From: an uncultured beta proteobacterium
GTDB taxonomy: Bacteria > Pseudomonadota > Gammaproteobacteria > Burkholderiales > Burkholderiaceae_B
DNA length: 59,661 bases
Direction: 5' to 3'
NCBI GenBank assembly: GCA_903821335.1
Contig: CAIJKV010000267.1
Coordinates: forward strand, 1-59,661
Shown here in pieces: positions 18,488 through 26,413 of this stretch. Made by a program: the position numbers and the translations under genes. Positions within the stretch are counted from its first letter, which is position 1. Each line of letters begins with the position of its first letter. The notes beneath the pieces are model-generated. The model saw nothing but the letters and a program-made list of their open reading frames with translations. It was not told the origin of the DNA and ran no database searches.

Positions 18488-18623
18488 GTACTTTATTTTC
18501 CTTGGCCTGCGTCTGCTTGAACTTCTTTAACCCACATCGAATTTGCAGCACAATAAGATACGATTCCATATTAGCCCAATACAAACCATAGCAATCAGAC
18601 CAGAACACAGGAGCAACCCAGTC

Positions 18624-19412
18624 ATGTCACAAGAAGGCCTACTGCACATACCCTCACTCAAAGGCAGCGTATCGGACGCTGAATGGCAAGCCCGTGTCGA
18701 CCTGGCGGCCTGTTATCGACTGGTTGAGCACTACGGCATGGCCGACATGATGGCCAACCACATCTCGGCACGCGTGCCAGGCGAAGAAGGCACCTATCTG
18801 ATCAACGCGTACGGCATGATGTACGAAGAGATCACAGCTTCGAGCCTGCTCAAGGTCGATCATCAGGGCAATGTCCTCACCAAACCAGACTTTGGCACAC
18901 TGAACTACGGCATCAACCGGGCCGGCGCAGTGATTCACAGCGCGGTCCATCATGCCCGCCCCGACGTGGGTTGCGTCATTCACACGCACAGCTGGGCCTC
19001 GATGGCGGTGTCATCCCTTGCGTGCGGCTTATTGCCCCTGACCCAGACGGCCATGCGCTTTTTGAAGATCAGCTATCACGACTACCAGGGCGTTGTGCTC
19101 GACGAGGCCGAGCAAGCATCACTGGTCAAGGACCTGGGCACGGGTGAAGCCATGATCCTGCGCAACCACGGCGCGCTGACAGTGGGTCGCACCATCGGTG
19201 AAGCCTTCAACTGGATGCACCGGCTTGAGTTATCCTGCCGCGCACAACTGGGCACCATGGGCTGCAATAGTCCGTTGGTCAAGGTGTCGGACGACATCCT
19301 CGAAGAGACCTGGAATAACTACCAGCCTGGCACGCGTCGCCCTTACGGCGTGATGGAATGGCCGGCACTGCTGCGCAAGCTCGACCGCATGGATCCGTCT
19401 TACCGAACCTGA
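18624..19412 (+). CDS. Class II aldolase/adducin domain protein
   Basis: 262 residues from ATG 18624, with AGGAG about ten bases upstream; the longer in-frame extension lacks family similarity. Zinc-site pattern: HTHS near residue 128 and RNHGALTVG further on, as in fuculose-phosphate aldolase and adducin domains, plus the early NHISARVPGEE loop. It may be a real aldolase/decarboxylase acting on a hydroxy acid; adducin-like family members vary. Bug receptor genes follow on the same strand, so a carboxylate pathway is likely. Confidence 0.88.
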   Translation: MSQEGLLHIPSLKGSVSDAEWQARVDLAACYRLVEHYGMADMMANHISARVPGEEGTYLINAYGMMYEEITASSLLKVDHQGNVLTKPDFGTLNYGINRAGAVIHSAVHHARPDVGCVIHTHSWASMAVSSLACGLLPLTQTAMRFLKISYHDYQGVVLDEAEQASLVKDLGTGEAMILRNHGALTVGRTIGEAFNWMHRLELSCRAQLGTMGCNSPLVKVSDDILEETWNNYQPGTRRPYGVMEWPALLRKLDRMDPSYRT

Positions 19413-19514
19413 TCACGCCCCGGGCTTGGCCGCAATTCGGCGTGCGCCTGGTCCGGTCTGGTTCGGCCCGAAGCTTTAAAAAAATGACAACTCGAAAAAT
19501 CGAGGAGACAAATC

Positions 19515-20480
19515 ATGATTCACAGCACATTTTTACGGGTGATGGCTGTCGCGGCCACGCTCGCCGCACTGCCAGCGGCGGCGCAGATGCCCGCCAAACC
19601 GATTACGATGATCGTGCCCTTCGCGGCTGGTGGCAATCTGGATCTGGTCGCGCGTATCATCGCGCCACCGATGGCCAAAGCGCTCGGGCAGCCGGTGGTG
19701 GTGCAAAACAAGGCTGGCGCGGGCGGCGCCATCGCGGCGTCTGAAGTGGCGCGTGCCGAACCAGACGGAACCACCCTGTTGGTCAGCACACCCAATGCCA
19801 TCGTCGTGGTGCCTAAGATGATCACGACACCCTACGATCTGAACAGCTTCGCCAGCGTCGGGCTGATCGCGTCCACCTCTCAAGTTGTGGTGATTCGCGC
19901 AGACAATCCGAAATTCAAAGATCTCCCTGACCTGATTGCCTACGCCAAGAAAAACCCGGGCAAGGTCAGCATGGCGCATTCCGGCATAGGCACCACCAAT
20001 CACCTCGCCATCATGCAGCTGCAAAGCACCGCCGGGGTGTCCTTCAACATCGTGGCCTACAAGGGGTCTGGCCCGGCCATCATGGATCTGCTGGGTGGTC
20101 AGGTCGACGTATTGGTCGATCAGCTTTCGAGTTCGATTGCCAACATCAAGGCTGGGAAAATGACGGCGCTGACGGTCCTGTCCAACGCCCGGGATCCTTT
20201 ACTACCGGAGATCCCCGGCACCAGAGAAGGCGGCCTCGCGGCACTCGATACCAGCACCACGACTGGCCTGCTGGCACCAGCCAAAACCCCTGCCGCCACA
20301 CTGGCTGCCCTGAACGGCGCGTTGAACAAAGCGTTACAGGATGACGATGTGAAAGCCCAGCTGCTGCGTGTTGGCAGCATTGCCCGGCCTGGCGCTGCTG
20401 ATACCTTCACGCAGTTGCTCACACTCGAGGACAGCCAGGCCCGCTCGCTGGCCGATGCTGGAAAGCTCAAGACCGATTGA
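19515..20480 (+). CDS. Bug-family (TctC-like) periplasmic receptor
   Basis: 321 residues; GAGGAG lies upstream of the ATG. The signal peptide ends LPAAAQ. Motifs ITMIVPFAAGGNLDLVARI, NKAGAGGAIAASEVA and EPDGTTLLV are as expected for the family. It follows the aldolase gene and is immediately followed by another Bug gene, so two receptors of the same family are encoded side by side. No membrane transport subunits are present nearby. Confidence 0.93.
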   Translation: MIHSTFLRVMAVAATLAALPAAAQMPAKPITMIVPFAAGGNLDLVARIIAPPMAKALGQPVVVQNKAGAGGAIAASEVARAEPDGTTLLVSTPNAIVVVPKMITTPYDLNSFASVGLIASTSQVVVIRADNPKFKDLPDLIAYAKKNPGKVSMAHSGIGTTNHLAIMQLQSTAGVSFNIVAYKGSGPAIMDLLGGQVDVLVDQLSSSIANIKAGKMTALTVLSNARDPLLPEIPGTREGGLAALDTSTTTGLLAPAKTPAATLAALNGALNKALQDDDVKAQLLRVGSIARPGAADTFTQLLTLEDSQARSLADAGKLKTD

Positions 20481-20593
20481 CCGGTCACGCCGGCAGTTTC
20501 GCCGAGGCCGACAATCTCAAGAAAATTCTTGTCGATAGGCTCGCCGTTCTTTATGTTTGCAACCAACACTTCCTTCTAGCAGTGAGGTATGAC

Positions 20594-21571
20594 TTGATTC
20601 GCAATGCCACATCAAACGTTCTATTTGTCCTTGGGCTGACGCTCGGTGGACCAGGCGCCGTCAGCGCGCAAACAGACACTGATTACCCGACACGGCCGGT
20701 CAAAGTGGTCGTGTCGTTTACTGCGGGCGGGACAACCGATGTCATCGCGCGCAGCGTCGGCCAGTCACTAGCCGAACAGTTCAGGCAGCCCTTTGTCATC
20801 GAAAACAAACCGGGTTCGGGTGGAAACATAGGCAACGAAATCGTGGCGCGTGCTGCCGCTGACGGCTACACCCTCACTGTCGCCTCGGTCGGCCCGATCG
20901 CCATCAATCCGACTCTGTTCAAGAACCTGAAATACGACCCACTGACAGAGCTTGTGCCCGTCATCCTGATTGCCGACGTTCCCAACGTGCTGGTGATCAA
21001 CCCGACACTGCCGATCAAGACATTTTCCGAATTCGTGGCCTACGGCAAAGCCAAGAACGGCACCCTTAATTATGCTTCGACCGGCGTGGGCACGTCCGCG
21101 CATCTGTCGAGCTTCATGCTCATCCAGCGCATGGGTGTCGAGGCCCAGCATATTCCCTACAAGGGGGCCGAGGCGCTCAATGACTTGTTGGCTGGAAGGA
21201 TCGATTTCATGTTCGCGACCATTCCGTCTGTGATCAGCCAGATCAAGGCTGGCAAGCTTCGGGCCCTGGCTGTTAGCAGCGCCCAACCCTCTCGTTCGTT
21301 GCCTGGCGTACCGACTATTGCCCAAAGTGGTTATCCGGGGTTTGAAGCCGGATCGTGGTTTGGCATGCTGGCACCCCGTGGCACGCCCGACGCAGTCATC
21401 AGAAAGCTTAATCATGGCGTGACGCGCGCGATGGCCGGGTTAGAGGAAAGTTTTATCGCCCAAGGCGCAGACCCCGTGGGTGGCTCGCCCGAATTCTTCA
21501 GGGACTTCATCCAGAAGGAATATGAAAAATGGAAAGTCGTGGTGATTGAGTCCGGCGCCAGCGCCAGGTAG
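20594..21571 (+). CDS. Bug-family (TctC-like) periplasmic receptor (TTG start)
   Basis: 325 residues. I chose TTG 20594 because GAGG at 20584-20587 is correctly spaced and the protein then opens with a normal signal peptide ending AVSAQ; a longer frame reaching back into the previous gene has no ribosome site. Motifs: VKVVVSFTAGGTTDVIARS, NKPGSGGNIGNEIVA, ADGYTLTVA. It is distinct from the Bug protein just upstream, so this is not a recent duplication. The 2-hydroxyacid dehydrogenase gene follows after 49 bases. Confidence 0.9.
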   Translation: MIRNATSNVLFVLGLTLGGPGAVSAQTDTDYPTRPVKVVVSFTAGGTTDVIARSVGQSLAEQFRQPFVIENKPGSGGNIGNEIVARAAADGYTLTVASVGPIAINPTLFKNLKYDPLTELVPVILIADVPNVLVINPTLPIKTFSEFVAYGKAKNGTLNYASTGVGTSAHLSSFMLIQRMGVEAQHIPYKGAEALNDLLAGRIDFMFATIPSVISQIKAGKLRALAVSSAQPSRSLPGVPTIAQSGYPGFEAGSWFGMLAPRGTPDAVIRKLNHGVTRAMAGLEESFIAQGADPVGGSPEFFRDFIQKEYEKWKVVVIESGASAR

Positions 21572-21620
21572 TCACGCGCAAGGCAGCGCCTCACCATTCC
21601 CCCTTGCCCCAGGAGACCCC

Positions 21621-22634
21621 ATGCCGGCAGAACACGCAATCACCAAACCACGCATTCTATTGTCTGACTCGACAGCGCTTGAGCTTGCGGATCAAATCGC
21701 CGCCATTTTTGGCCGCGATGGCTACGTGCGTGTGTCAGCAGAAGCGATTCATGCCGGGACCGCCGACGCAGATATTTCGTTTGTCTCAAGGGACATTACC
21801 AGCAACTCGACGAAACAAAATATCCTGCCATCCACGCAATACTTTTACGACGCACTGCGCGCCGCCAAAGACCTGAAATGGCTGCATGTCCATTCCGCCG
21901 GTGCCGACCGTCAGGTTTTCCTGGATCTGCTTGCCCGCGGCGTCACCGTCACGACATCGTCCGGTGCCAGCGCCAGTCTGGTGGCACAAACGGCACTGAC
22001 CGGGCTGTTGTCACTGGCGCGCAGGTTTCCACAGCTCGCGGCCGCCCAGCGTGCCCATGAATGGGCGCCATTTTTCAAGACCGGTCTACCTCCTGACCTG
22101 GAAGGGCAGACGGCGACGATCGTGGGTTGGGGTCCCATCGGACAAAAGCTTGGTGCATGGCTGACCGCGATCGGCCTGAACGTCATCGTCGTCAGGCAAT
22201 CGGCAGAGTCGCTGGTGGACGGTGCCACGGTCGTGTCCTTTGCGAACTTTGAAAATGTGCTGCCACAAACAGACTGGCTGCTGCTGGCCTGCCCGCTCAC
22301 GACACAGACAACCAATCTGGTCAGCGCCCAGGCCCTGTCACGACTCAAGCCCTCGGCACACCTGATCAATGTCTCGCGCGGGGCGGTGGTCGACGAGCAG
22401 GCTCTGATCGACGCTCTGCAACACGACAGGCTGGCCGGTGCTTATCTCGATGTGTTCGCACAAGAACCTCTGCCTGTGGCGTCACCGCTCTGGGATTTGA
22501 AAAATGTCATTGCCACGCCTCACACGGCCGGGTTTTCAGACGGAATTTTGCAGCGGATGGCGCAAATGTTTGTCCAGAATCTCGCACGCTGGCAACGGGG
22601 CGAAGCCCTTGTCAACATTGTGGGGAAAACCTAG
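21621..22634 (+). CDS. D-2-hydroxyacid dehydrogenase family protein
   Basis: 337 residues from ATG 21621 (AGGAG five bases upstream). NAD(P) site IVGWGPIGQKLGAW, catalytic Arg in NVSRGAVVDE, Glu in DVFAQEPLP and His in ATPHTAGFS are all present. The family interconverts D-2-hydroxy acids and 2-keto acids. It closes a rightward run of aldolase, Bug and Bug genes, which together fit uptake and breakdown of a hydroxylated carboxylic acid. The exact acid is unknown. Confidence 0.9.
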   Translation: MPAEHAITKPRILLSDSTALELADQIAAIFGRDGYVRVSAEAIHAGTADADISFVSRDITSNSTKQNILPSTQYFYDALRAAKDLKWLHVHSAGADRQVFLDLLARGVTVTTSSGASASLVAQTALTGLLSLARRFPQLAAAQRAHEWAPFFKTGLPPDLEGQTATIVGWGPIGQKLGAWLTAIGLNVIVVRQSAESLVDGATVVSFANFENVLPQTDWLLLACPLTTQTTNLVSAQALSRLKPSAHLINVSRGAVVDEQALIDALQHDRLAGAYLDVFAQEPLPVASPLWDLKNVIATPHTAGFSDGILQRMAQMFVQNLARWQRGEALVNIVGKT

Positions 22635-22657
22635 GACGCGGTCTCTCTGCTCTAGCC

Positions 22658-23818
22658 TCAGAACGGGTTCGAGTTCTGATTCTGGTTCCAGCCCTGAGTC
22701 TGCGTCCCGTTCTGGTTTTGGTTTTGGTTTTGGTTTTGGTTTTGGTTTTGGTTCTGGTTTTGGCTCTGACTCTGACTCTGGTTTGGCGAAGTACTTGGCG
22801 CAATGCTGGGCCCCGTTGCTGGAACTGACACGGTGGCTGAACGTTGTACCTGACCCTGGCTTTGACCTTGCGTCTGGCTTTGACCTTGCCCCTGACTGTC
22901 GCGTGGTGCGGACTGAGGCTGGCTATCCCTAATTTCCACCTCTTCCGAGGTCACCGCAATCTTCAGCGTGTGCTCGCCGCCACCACGAATAACGCCCCGC
23001 AAGGGCGACACATCGCCAAAATCACGTCCGATCGCCAGGCGGACATGGCCCGACCCCGCAAGCACATCGTTGGTCGGATCAAGCTCGAGCCAGTTACCGG
23101 GCGCGCCGGGACAATAGACAGACACCCACGCATGCGATGCATCGGCGCCGCGCAGCTTGACCTTGCCTGGTGGCGGCTTGGTCAGCAAATACCCGCTGAC
23201 ATACTGCGCACTCAGTCCCAGGGATCGCAGGCAACCAATCAGGATGTGTGAAAAATCCTGGCACACGCCGGCACGCTTATTGAAGGCGTCAATCACCGAA
23301 GTGTGGACGTCGGTTGCAGCCGGAGAATATTTGAAATCATTGTGTATGCGGTGAGACAAGTCAATGCTGGCCTCGGCGATCGTGCGCCGCTTGGTAAAGG
23401 ATGGGGCGGCATACGCACGCAGCTCCATCAGCCGTGGCACATAAGGACTGAAAAATGCGAATTCGCAGGCGGCCAGATACGGACGATCAAGCGCGTAGGA
23501 CAAGGCTTCGGCTACATCTTCCCACTCTGGCGTTTTCAACGCAACGAAGCCCGTGTAGCGGTCGATCAGGCTGACCGTGGACAGCGCACGAACCGCCAGA
23601 GCGGCGTGCGGCGTCGATAGCGTAAAAAACGTGCGGTGGTTGCCAAAGGTGTCTTTGCAGTCGGTCTGACTGTCTGGGGTGGGTTCGACGGTAACCGTCG
23701 ATTCCAGCACCTTTTGCCAGTCGGTTGACAGTGGTCGCAAATACGCCAGATGGTGGGCCAGCTCGACCTCCGTCTGGTACTTGTAAAAGGTTTCGTGTTC
23801 GACCTGTATATACGTCAT
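22658..23818 (-). CDS. Transglutaminase-like cysteine peptidase-fold protein with Gln/Asn repeat tail
   Basis: 386 residues. An N-terminal beta domain (about 1-140) is followed by a transglutaminase core: Cys in GVCQDFSH, His in ADASHAWVSVY, Asp in LELDPTND. After about residue 290 the chain becomes a low-complexity tail of SQ/GQ pairs and then roughly ten Asn-Gln pairs, ending NSNPF. It is the last gene of the leftward amidoligase operon, and its start overlaps the stop of the ATP-grasp–alpha-E fusion by four bases. In this system such proteins are predicted to cut or transfer amide-linked peptides. The repeat tail is not part of the usual fold. Confidence 0.88.
   Translation of the reverse strand: MTYIQVEHETFYKYQTEVELAHHLAYLRPLSTDWQKVLESTVTVEPTPDSQTDCKDTFGNHRTFFTLSTPHAALAVRALSTVSLIDRYTGFVALKTPEWEDVAEALSYALDRPYLAACEFAFFSPYVPRLMELRAYAAPSFTKRRTIAEASIDLSHRIHNDFKYSPAATDVHTSVIDAFNKRAGVCQDFSHILIGCLRSLGLSAQYVSGYLLTKPPPGKVKLRGADASHAWVSVYCPGAPGNWLELDPTNDVLAGSGHVRLAIGRDFGDVSPLRGVIRGGGEHTLKIAVTSEEVEIRDSQPQSAPRDSQGQGQSQTQGQSQGQVQRSATVSVPATGPSIAPSTSPNQSQSQSQNQNQNQNQNQNQNQNQNGTQTQGWNQNQNSNPF
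22708..22767. repeat. Hexanucleotide GGTTTT microsatellite inside the transglutaminase gene
   Basis: Six perfect GGTTTT units run from 22714 to 22749, followed by GGTTCT, GGTTTT and GGCTCT. On the coding strand they read as Asn-Gln pairs. The 6-base unit keeps frame whatever the copy number, so slippage would change tail length without breaking the gene. Confidence 0.9.
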
Positions 23819-26397
23819 GATGCAAAGTGCTGATCCACGGCATGCGCGAAGAAGCGGCGGCTGATTTCATCAGACAGCTGGCTGCCCCATTCGCCCACGG
23901 CACGCACAGTCGCCACTTGTTTCAAGACCGAATCTGCATCCGGATCAAAGGTGGGCATGGTCTTGAGCAGGCTTTCGCCGTACGGCACGTGCGCAAGCTC
24001 GCGCCCGAGTTCCTGCAGGATACAGCTGAATGAACGGGGATTGGTTTCGTCAGTAATCACCAGATCCATCAGCGCGGGAATATCCTGCTGTCGCTGGTAG
24101 CGCGTGCGATACGTAATCGAGCTATCAAACAGCACCAGCATGGTTTCAAACCCGCGCGGCGTATAGACCGCGGCATGGTTGAAAAACGCCGTCAAAATTT
24201 CGCTCAGGGAAATCAGTCGTTCGATCAACCGGCCTGCCGTCAACATGTGCCAGCCCAGGTCGCGCGTCATGCGGTCGGACTGGAAACCGACCAGGGCCAC
24301 AAGCTGTAAGGAAATAGCGTCAAGCACTTCGATCGTGTCGATGGCCGAGGCCTCGGCCATCCGTCCATTGCGTCGTGGGCGACCCTTGGCGGTCAGCTCC
24401 GACCTGTTGTCGCCGTTGCGCCTTGACCGCCCCCCCACCAGCATGCGTCGCATTGCCCGTGCGATCTCGGCGTGCTCGGCCGGCAGTCGATCTCGCACTG
24501 CCTTGAGTGAATACGCGAGCAAACCTATGGTGTCTGACAAGCCATGCACATCTTTCTGTGTCAACTGCCTGATCAACGCGCGCCCGAAAATCGCCGCGCC
24601 TTGTGTCAAGGTGGGTGTGCCCTGCGGAATCAGTCCATGGGTATGGGCGAGTTTGCCTATCGTTTCGTTCAGGGCTGGCAAGCTGTCTTGCTGGTTGGTA
24701 CTGACCAGCACCAAGGCCTCTTTCGCCAGCCGGACCATCGACTCGCACCGCTCAGTGTAGCGACCCAGCCAGAAAAGATTCTCGGCGGACCGACTCGAGA
24801 CCAACTGCTGCGACGCGGTCCAGCGCGGCACCTTTTCACGACTTGGCAACATCGAATAGGTATCGACTTGTTCGCCGGTCATCACCCAGGTGTCGAGGGT
24901 GCTGCCACCACTCTGGATCGAGACGATGTGCGGGTCCCCCGTCGCAATACGCGTCAAGCCACCCGGCAGCAGGTCCCATTCGCCATTGCCGGAGGCGACG
25001 GCGTACACACGCAGCATCGCCGTGCGCGGCTCAATCTGGTTGTCCTGCCAGGTCGGGGCCTGGGAAAACGGCAGATAGCTTTGGGTGGTGTAGATTTCCG
25101 GTTGCAAGTCCATGCGTTCGCGCCAAGTTTGCAACCCTGCTGCGTCTAGCACGCTGCCAATAACGGGTTGAAAATTAGTCCGCGGGTTGGTCGCATAGGT
25201 AGGCTTGATCACCTGGGTATGCAAATCAGGGGAAATATCCTGCCACGCTGCAGATTCACCGCACCACCAGGTGTTGAGCGAAGGCATCTTGAGCGGCTCA
25301 CCCAGCAAATGCTCGGATAAGGCGGGCAAAAAGCCCTGGATCGCCGGTGACTCGAGAAAACCGGTGCCCAGCGCGTTGGCCATGACGACGTTACCCGCAC
25401 GCACGGCCTGCAGTAAACCCGGCACGCCCAGGCTTGAGTCAGACTTGAGTTCCAGTGGGTCGCAAAAATCATCGTCCAGGCGACGCAGCAACCCATGGAT
25501 GGCTTGCAGGCCGTTCATGGTCTTCAAATAGAGCTTGTCGTCACGTACCGTCAGGTCAGCACCCTCGACCAGGGGCAAACCCAGATAGCGCGCCAGGTAA
25601 GCGTGTTCGAAGTAAGTTTCACTGTACGGGCCGGGAGTGAGCAGCGCAAAACGGGGCGTGCCCTGTGCAATCGGCGCGACGGCACTCTTGAGCGAGTCCA
25701 GCAAACGCCGGTAACTGGACGCGATATGCTGCACCCGCATCTCGCGATAGGCTTCTGGAAACAGGCGCGACACGATCAGGCGGTTTTCAAGCAGGTAGCC
25801 CAGGCCTGACGGAGACTGCGTACGTTGGCCGATCACCCACCAACGGCCATCAGGACCCCGGGCGATGTCGAAAGCCACGACATGCAAGTACGTGCCACCC
25901 AGGGGATTGATACCCTGCATCGACCGCAAGTATCCCGGGTTGCCCAAAACCAGTGCGGCCGGCAGGTAGCCCTCATGGATCAGGGTCTGTTTGTCGTAGA
26001 CATCCTGCAACACCGCGTTCAGTAGCTTGGCCCGCTGTTGCAGGCTGGCGCGGATGCCGCTCCATTCGCCCGGGCCGATCAGCATGGGCAGCGGATTGAG
26101 CGACCAGGGCCGCGTCTGTTCGCTGTCGTCGGCGTAGACGTTATAGGTCACGCCGTTTTGCTGGATCAGTCGTGCGATGGTGTCGGCGTTGGCGGGCAAG
26201 TCCTGAATCCCGGACTCGCCCACATAGCCAAAAAACGTCTGCCAGGTCTTGCGCAACTGGCCCTTCGCGTCACGCAATTCGTCGTAATGCCCGAGCTTGG
26301 TCTGCGCCGTCAATTCGCGCACCATCTGCGCGGTCAGCTCGATTTTCTGGTCTGCGAGCGCGACGGGGTCAACCTTGAGAATCGGGATGGACGACAT
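23815..26397 (-). CDS. Circularly permuted ATP-grasp–alpha-E fusion protein
   Basis: 860 residues. The first ~500 are the circularly permuted ATP-grasp region (DUF404/DUF407): NGVTYNVYADD, the TPGPYSETYFEHAYLA block, RLDDDFCDPLEL, and NVVMANALGTGF. From about residue 540 the alpha-E helical domain (DUF403) begins with SAENLFWLGRYTERCE. The usual acidic loop before PSG is VIGQRTQSPSG here, against VLEDNLRVPSG in the stand-alone paralogue, so the metal-binding set differs. It sits between the two transglutaminase genes; 16 bases separate it from the one upstream. Predicted role: peptide or amide bond formation with ATP, from the Iyer–Aravind amidoligase work; not shown experimentally. Confidence 0.92.
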   Translation of the reverse strand: MSSIPILKVDPVALADQKIELTAQMVRELTAQTKLGHYDELRDAKGQLRKTWQTFFGYVGESGIQDLPANADTIARLIQQNGVTYNVYADDSEQTRPWSLNPLPMLIGPGEWSGIRASLQQRAKLLNAVLQDVYDKQTLIHEGYLPAALVLGNPGYLRSMQGINPLGGTYLHVVAFDIARGPDGRWWVIGQRTQSPSGLGYLLENRLIVSRLFPEAYREMRVQHIASSYRRLLDSLKSAVAPIAQGTPRFALLTPGPYSETYFEHAYLARYLGLPLVEGADLTVRDDKLYLKTMNGLQAIHGLLRRLDDDFCDPLELKSDSSLGVPGLLQAVRAGNVVMANALGTGFLESPAIQGFLPALSEHLLGEPLKMPSLNTWWCGESAAWQDISPDLHTQVIKPTYATNPRTNFQPVIGSVLDAAGLQTWRERMDLQPEIYTTQSYLPFSQAPTWQDNQIEPRTAMLRVYAVASGNGEWDLLPGGLTRIATGDPHIVSIQSGGSTLDTWVMTGEQVDTYSMLPSREKVPRWTASQQLVSSRSAENLFWLGRYTERCESMVRLAKEALVLVSTNQQDSLPALNETIGKLAHTHGLIPQGTPTLTQGAAIFGRALIRQLTQKDVHGLSDTIGLLAYSLKAVRDRLPAEHAEIARAMRRMLVGGRSRRNGDNRSELTAKGRPRRNGRMAEASAIDTIEVLDAISLQLVALVGFQSDRMTRDLGWHMLTAGRLIERLISLSEILTAFFNHAAVYTPRGFETMLVLFDSSITYRTRYQRQQDIPALMDLVITDETNPRSFSCILQELGRELAHVPYGESLLKTMPTFDPDADSVLKQVATVRAVGEWGSQLSDEISRRFFAHAVDQHFAS

Positions 26398-26413
26398 TGG
26401 AATCAGATCAGGG

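Noticed and set aside
22708-22767. Possible CRISPR-like or mobile repeat
   Set aside because: Units are only 6 bases and lie in frame inside a coding region; there are no spacers.
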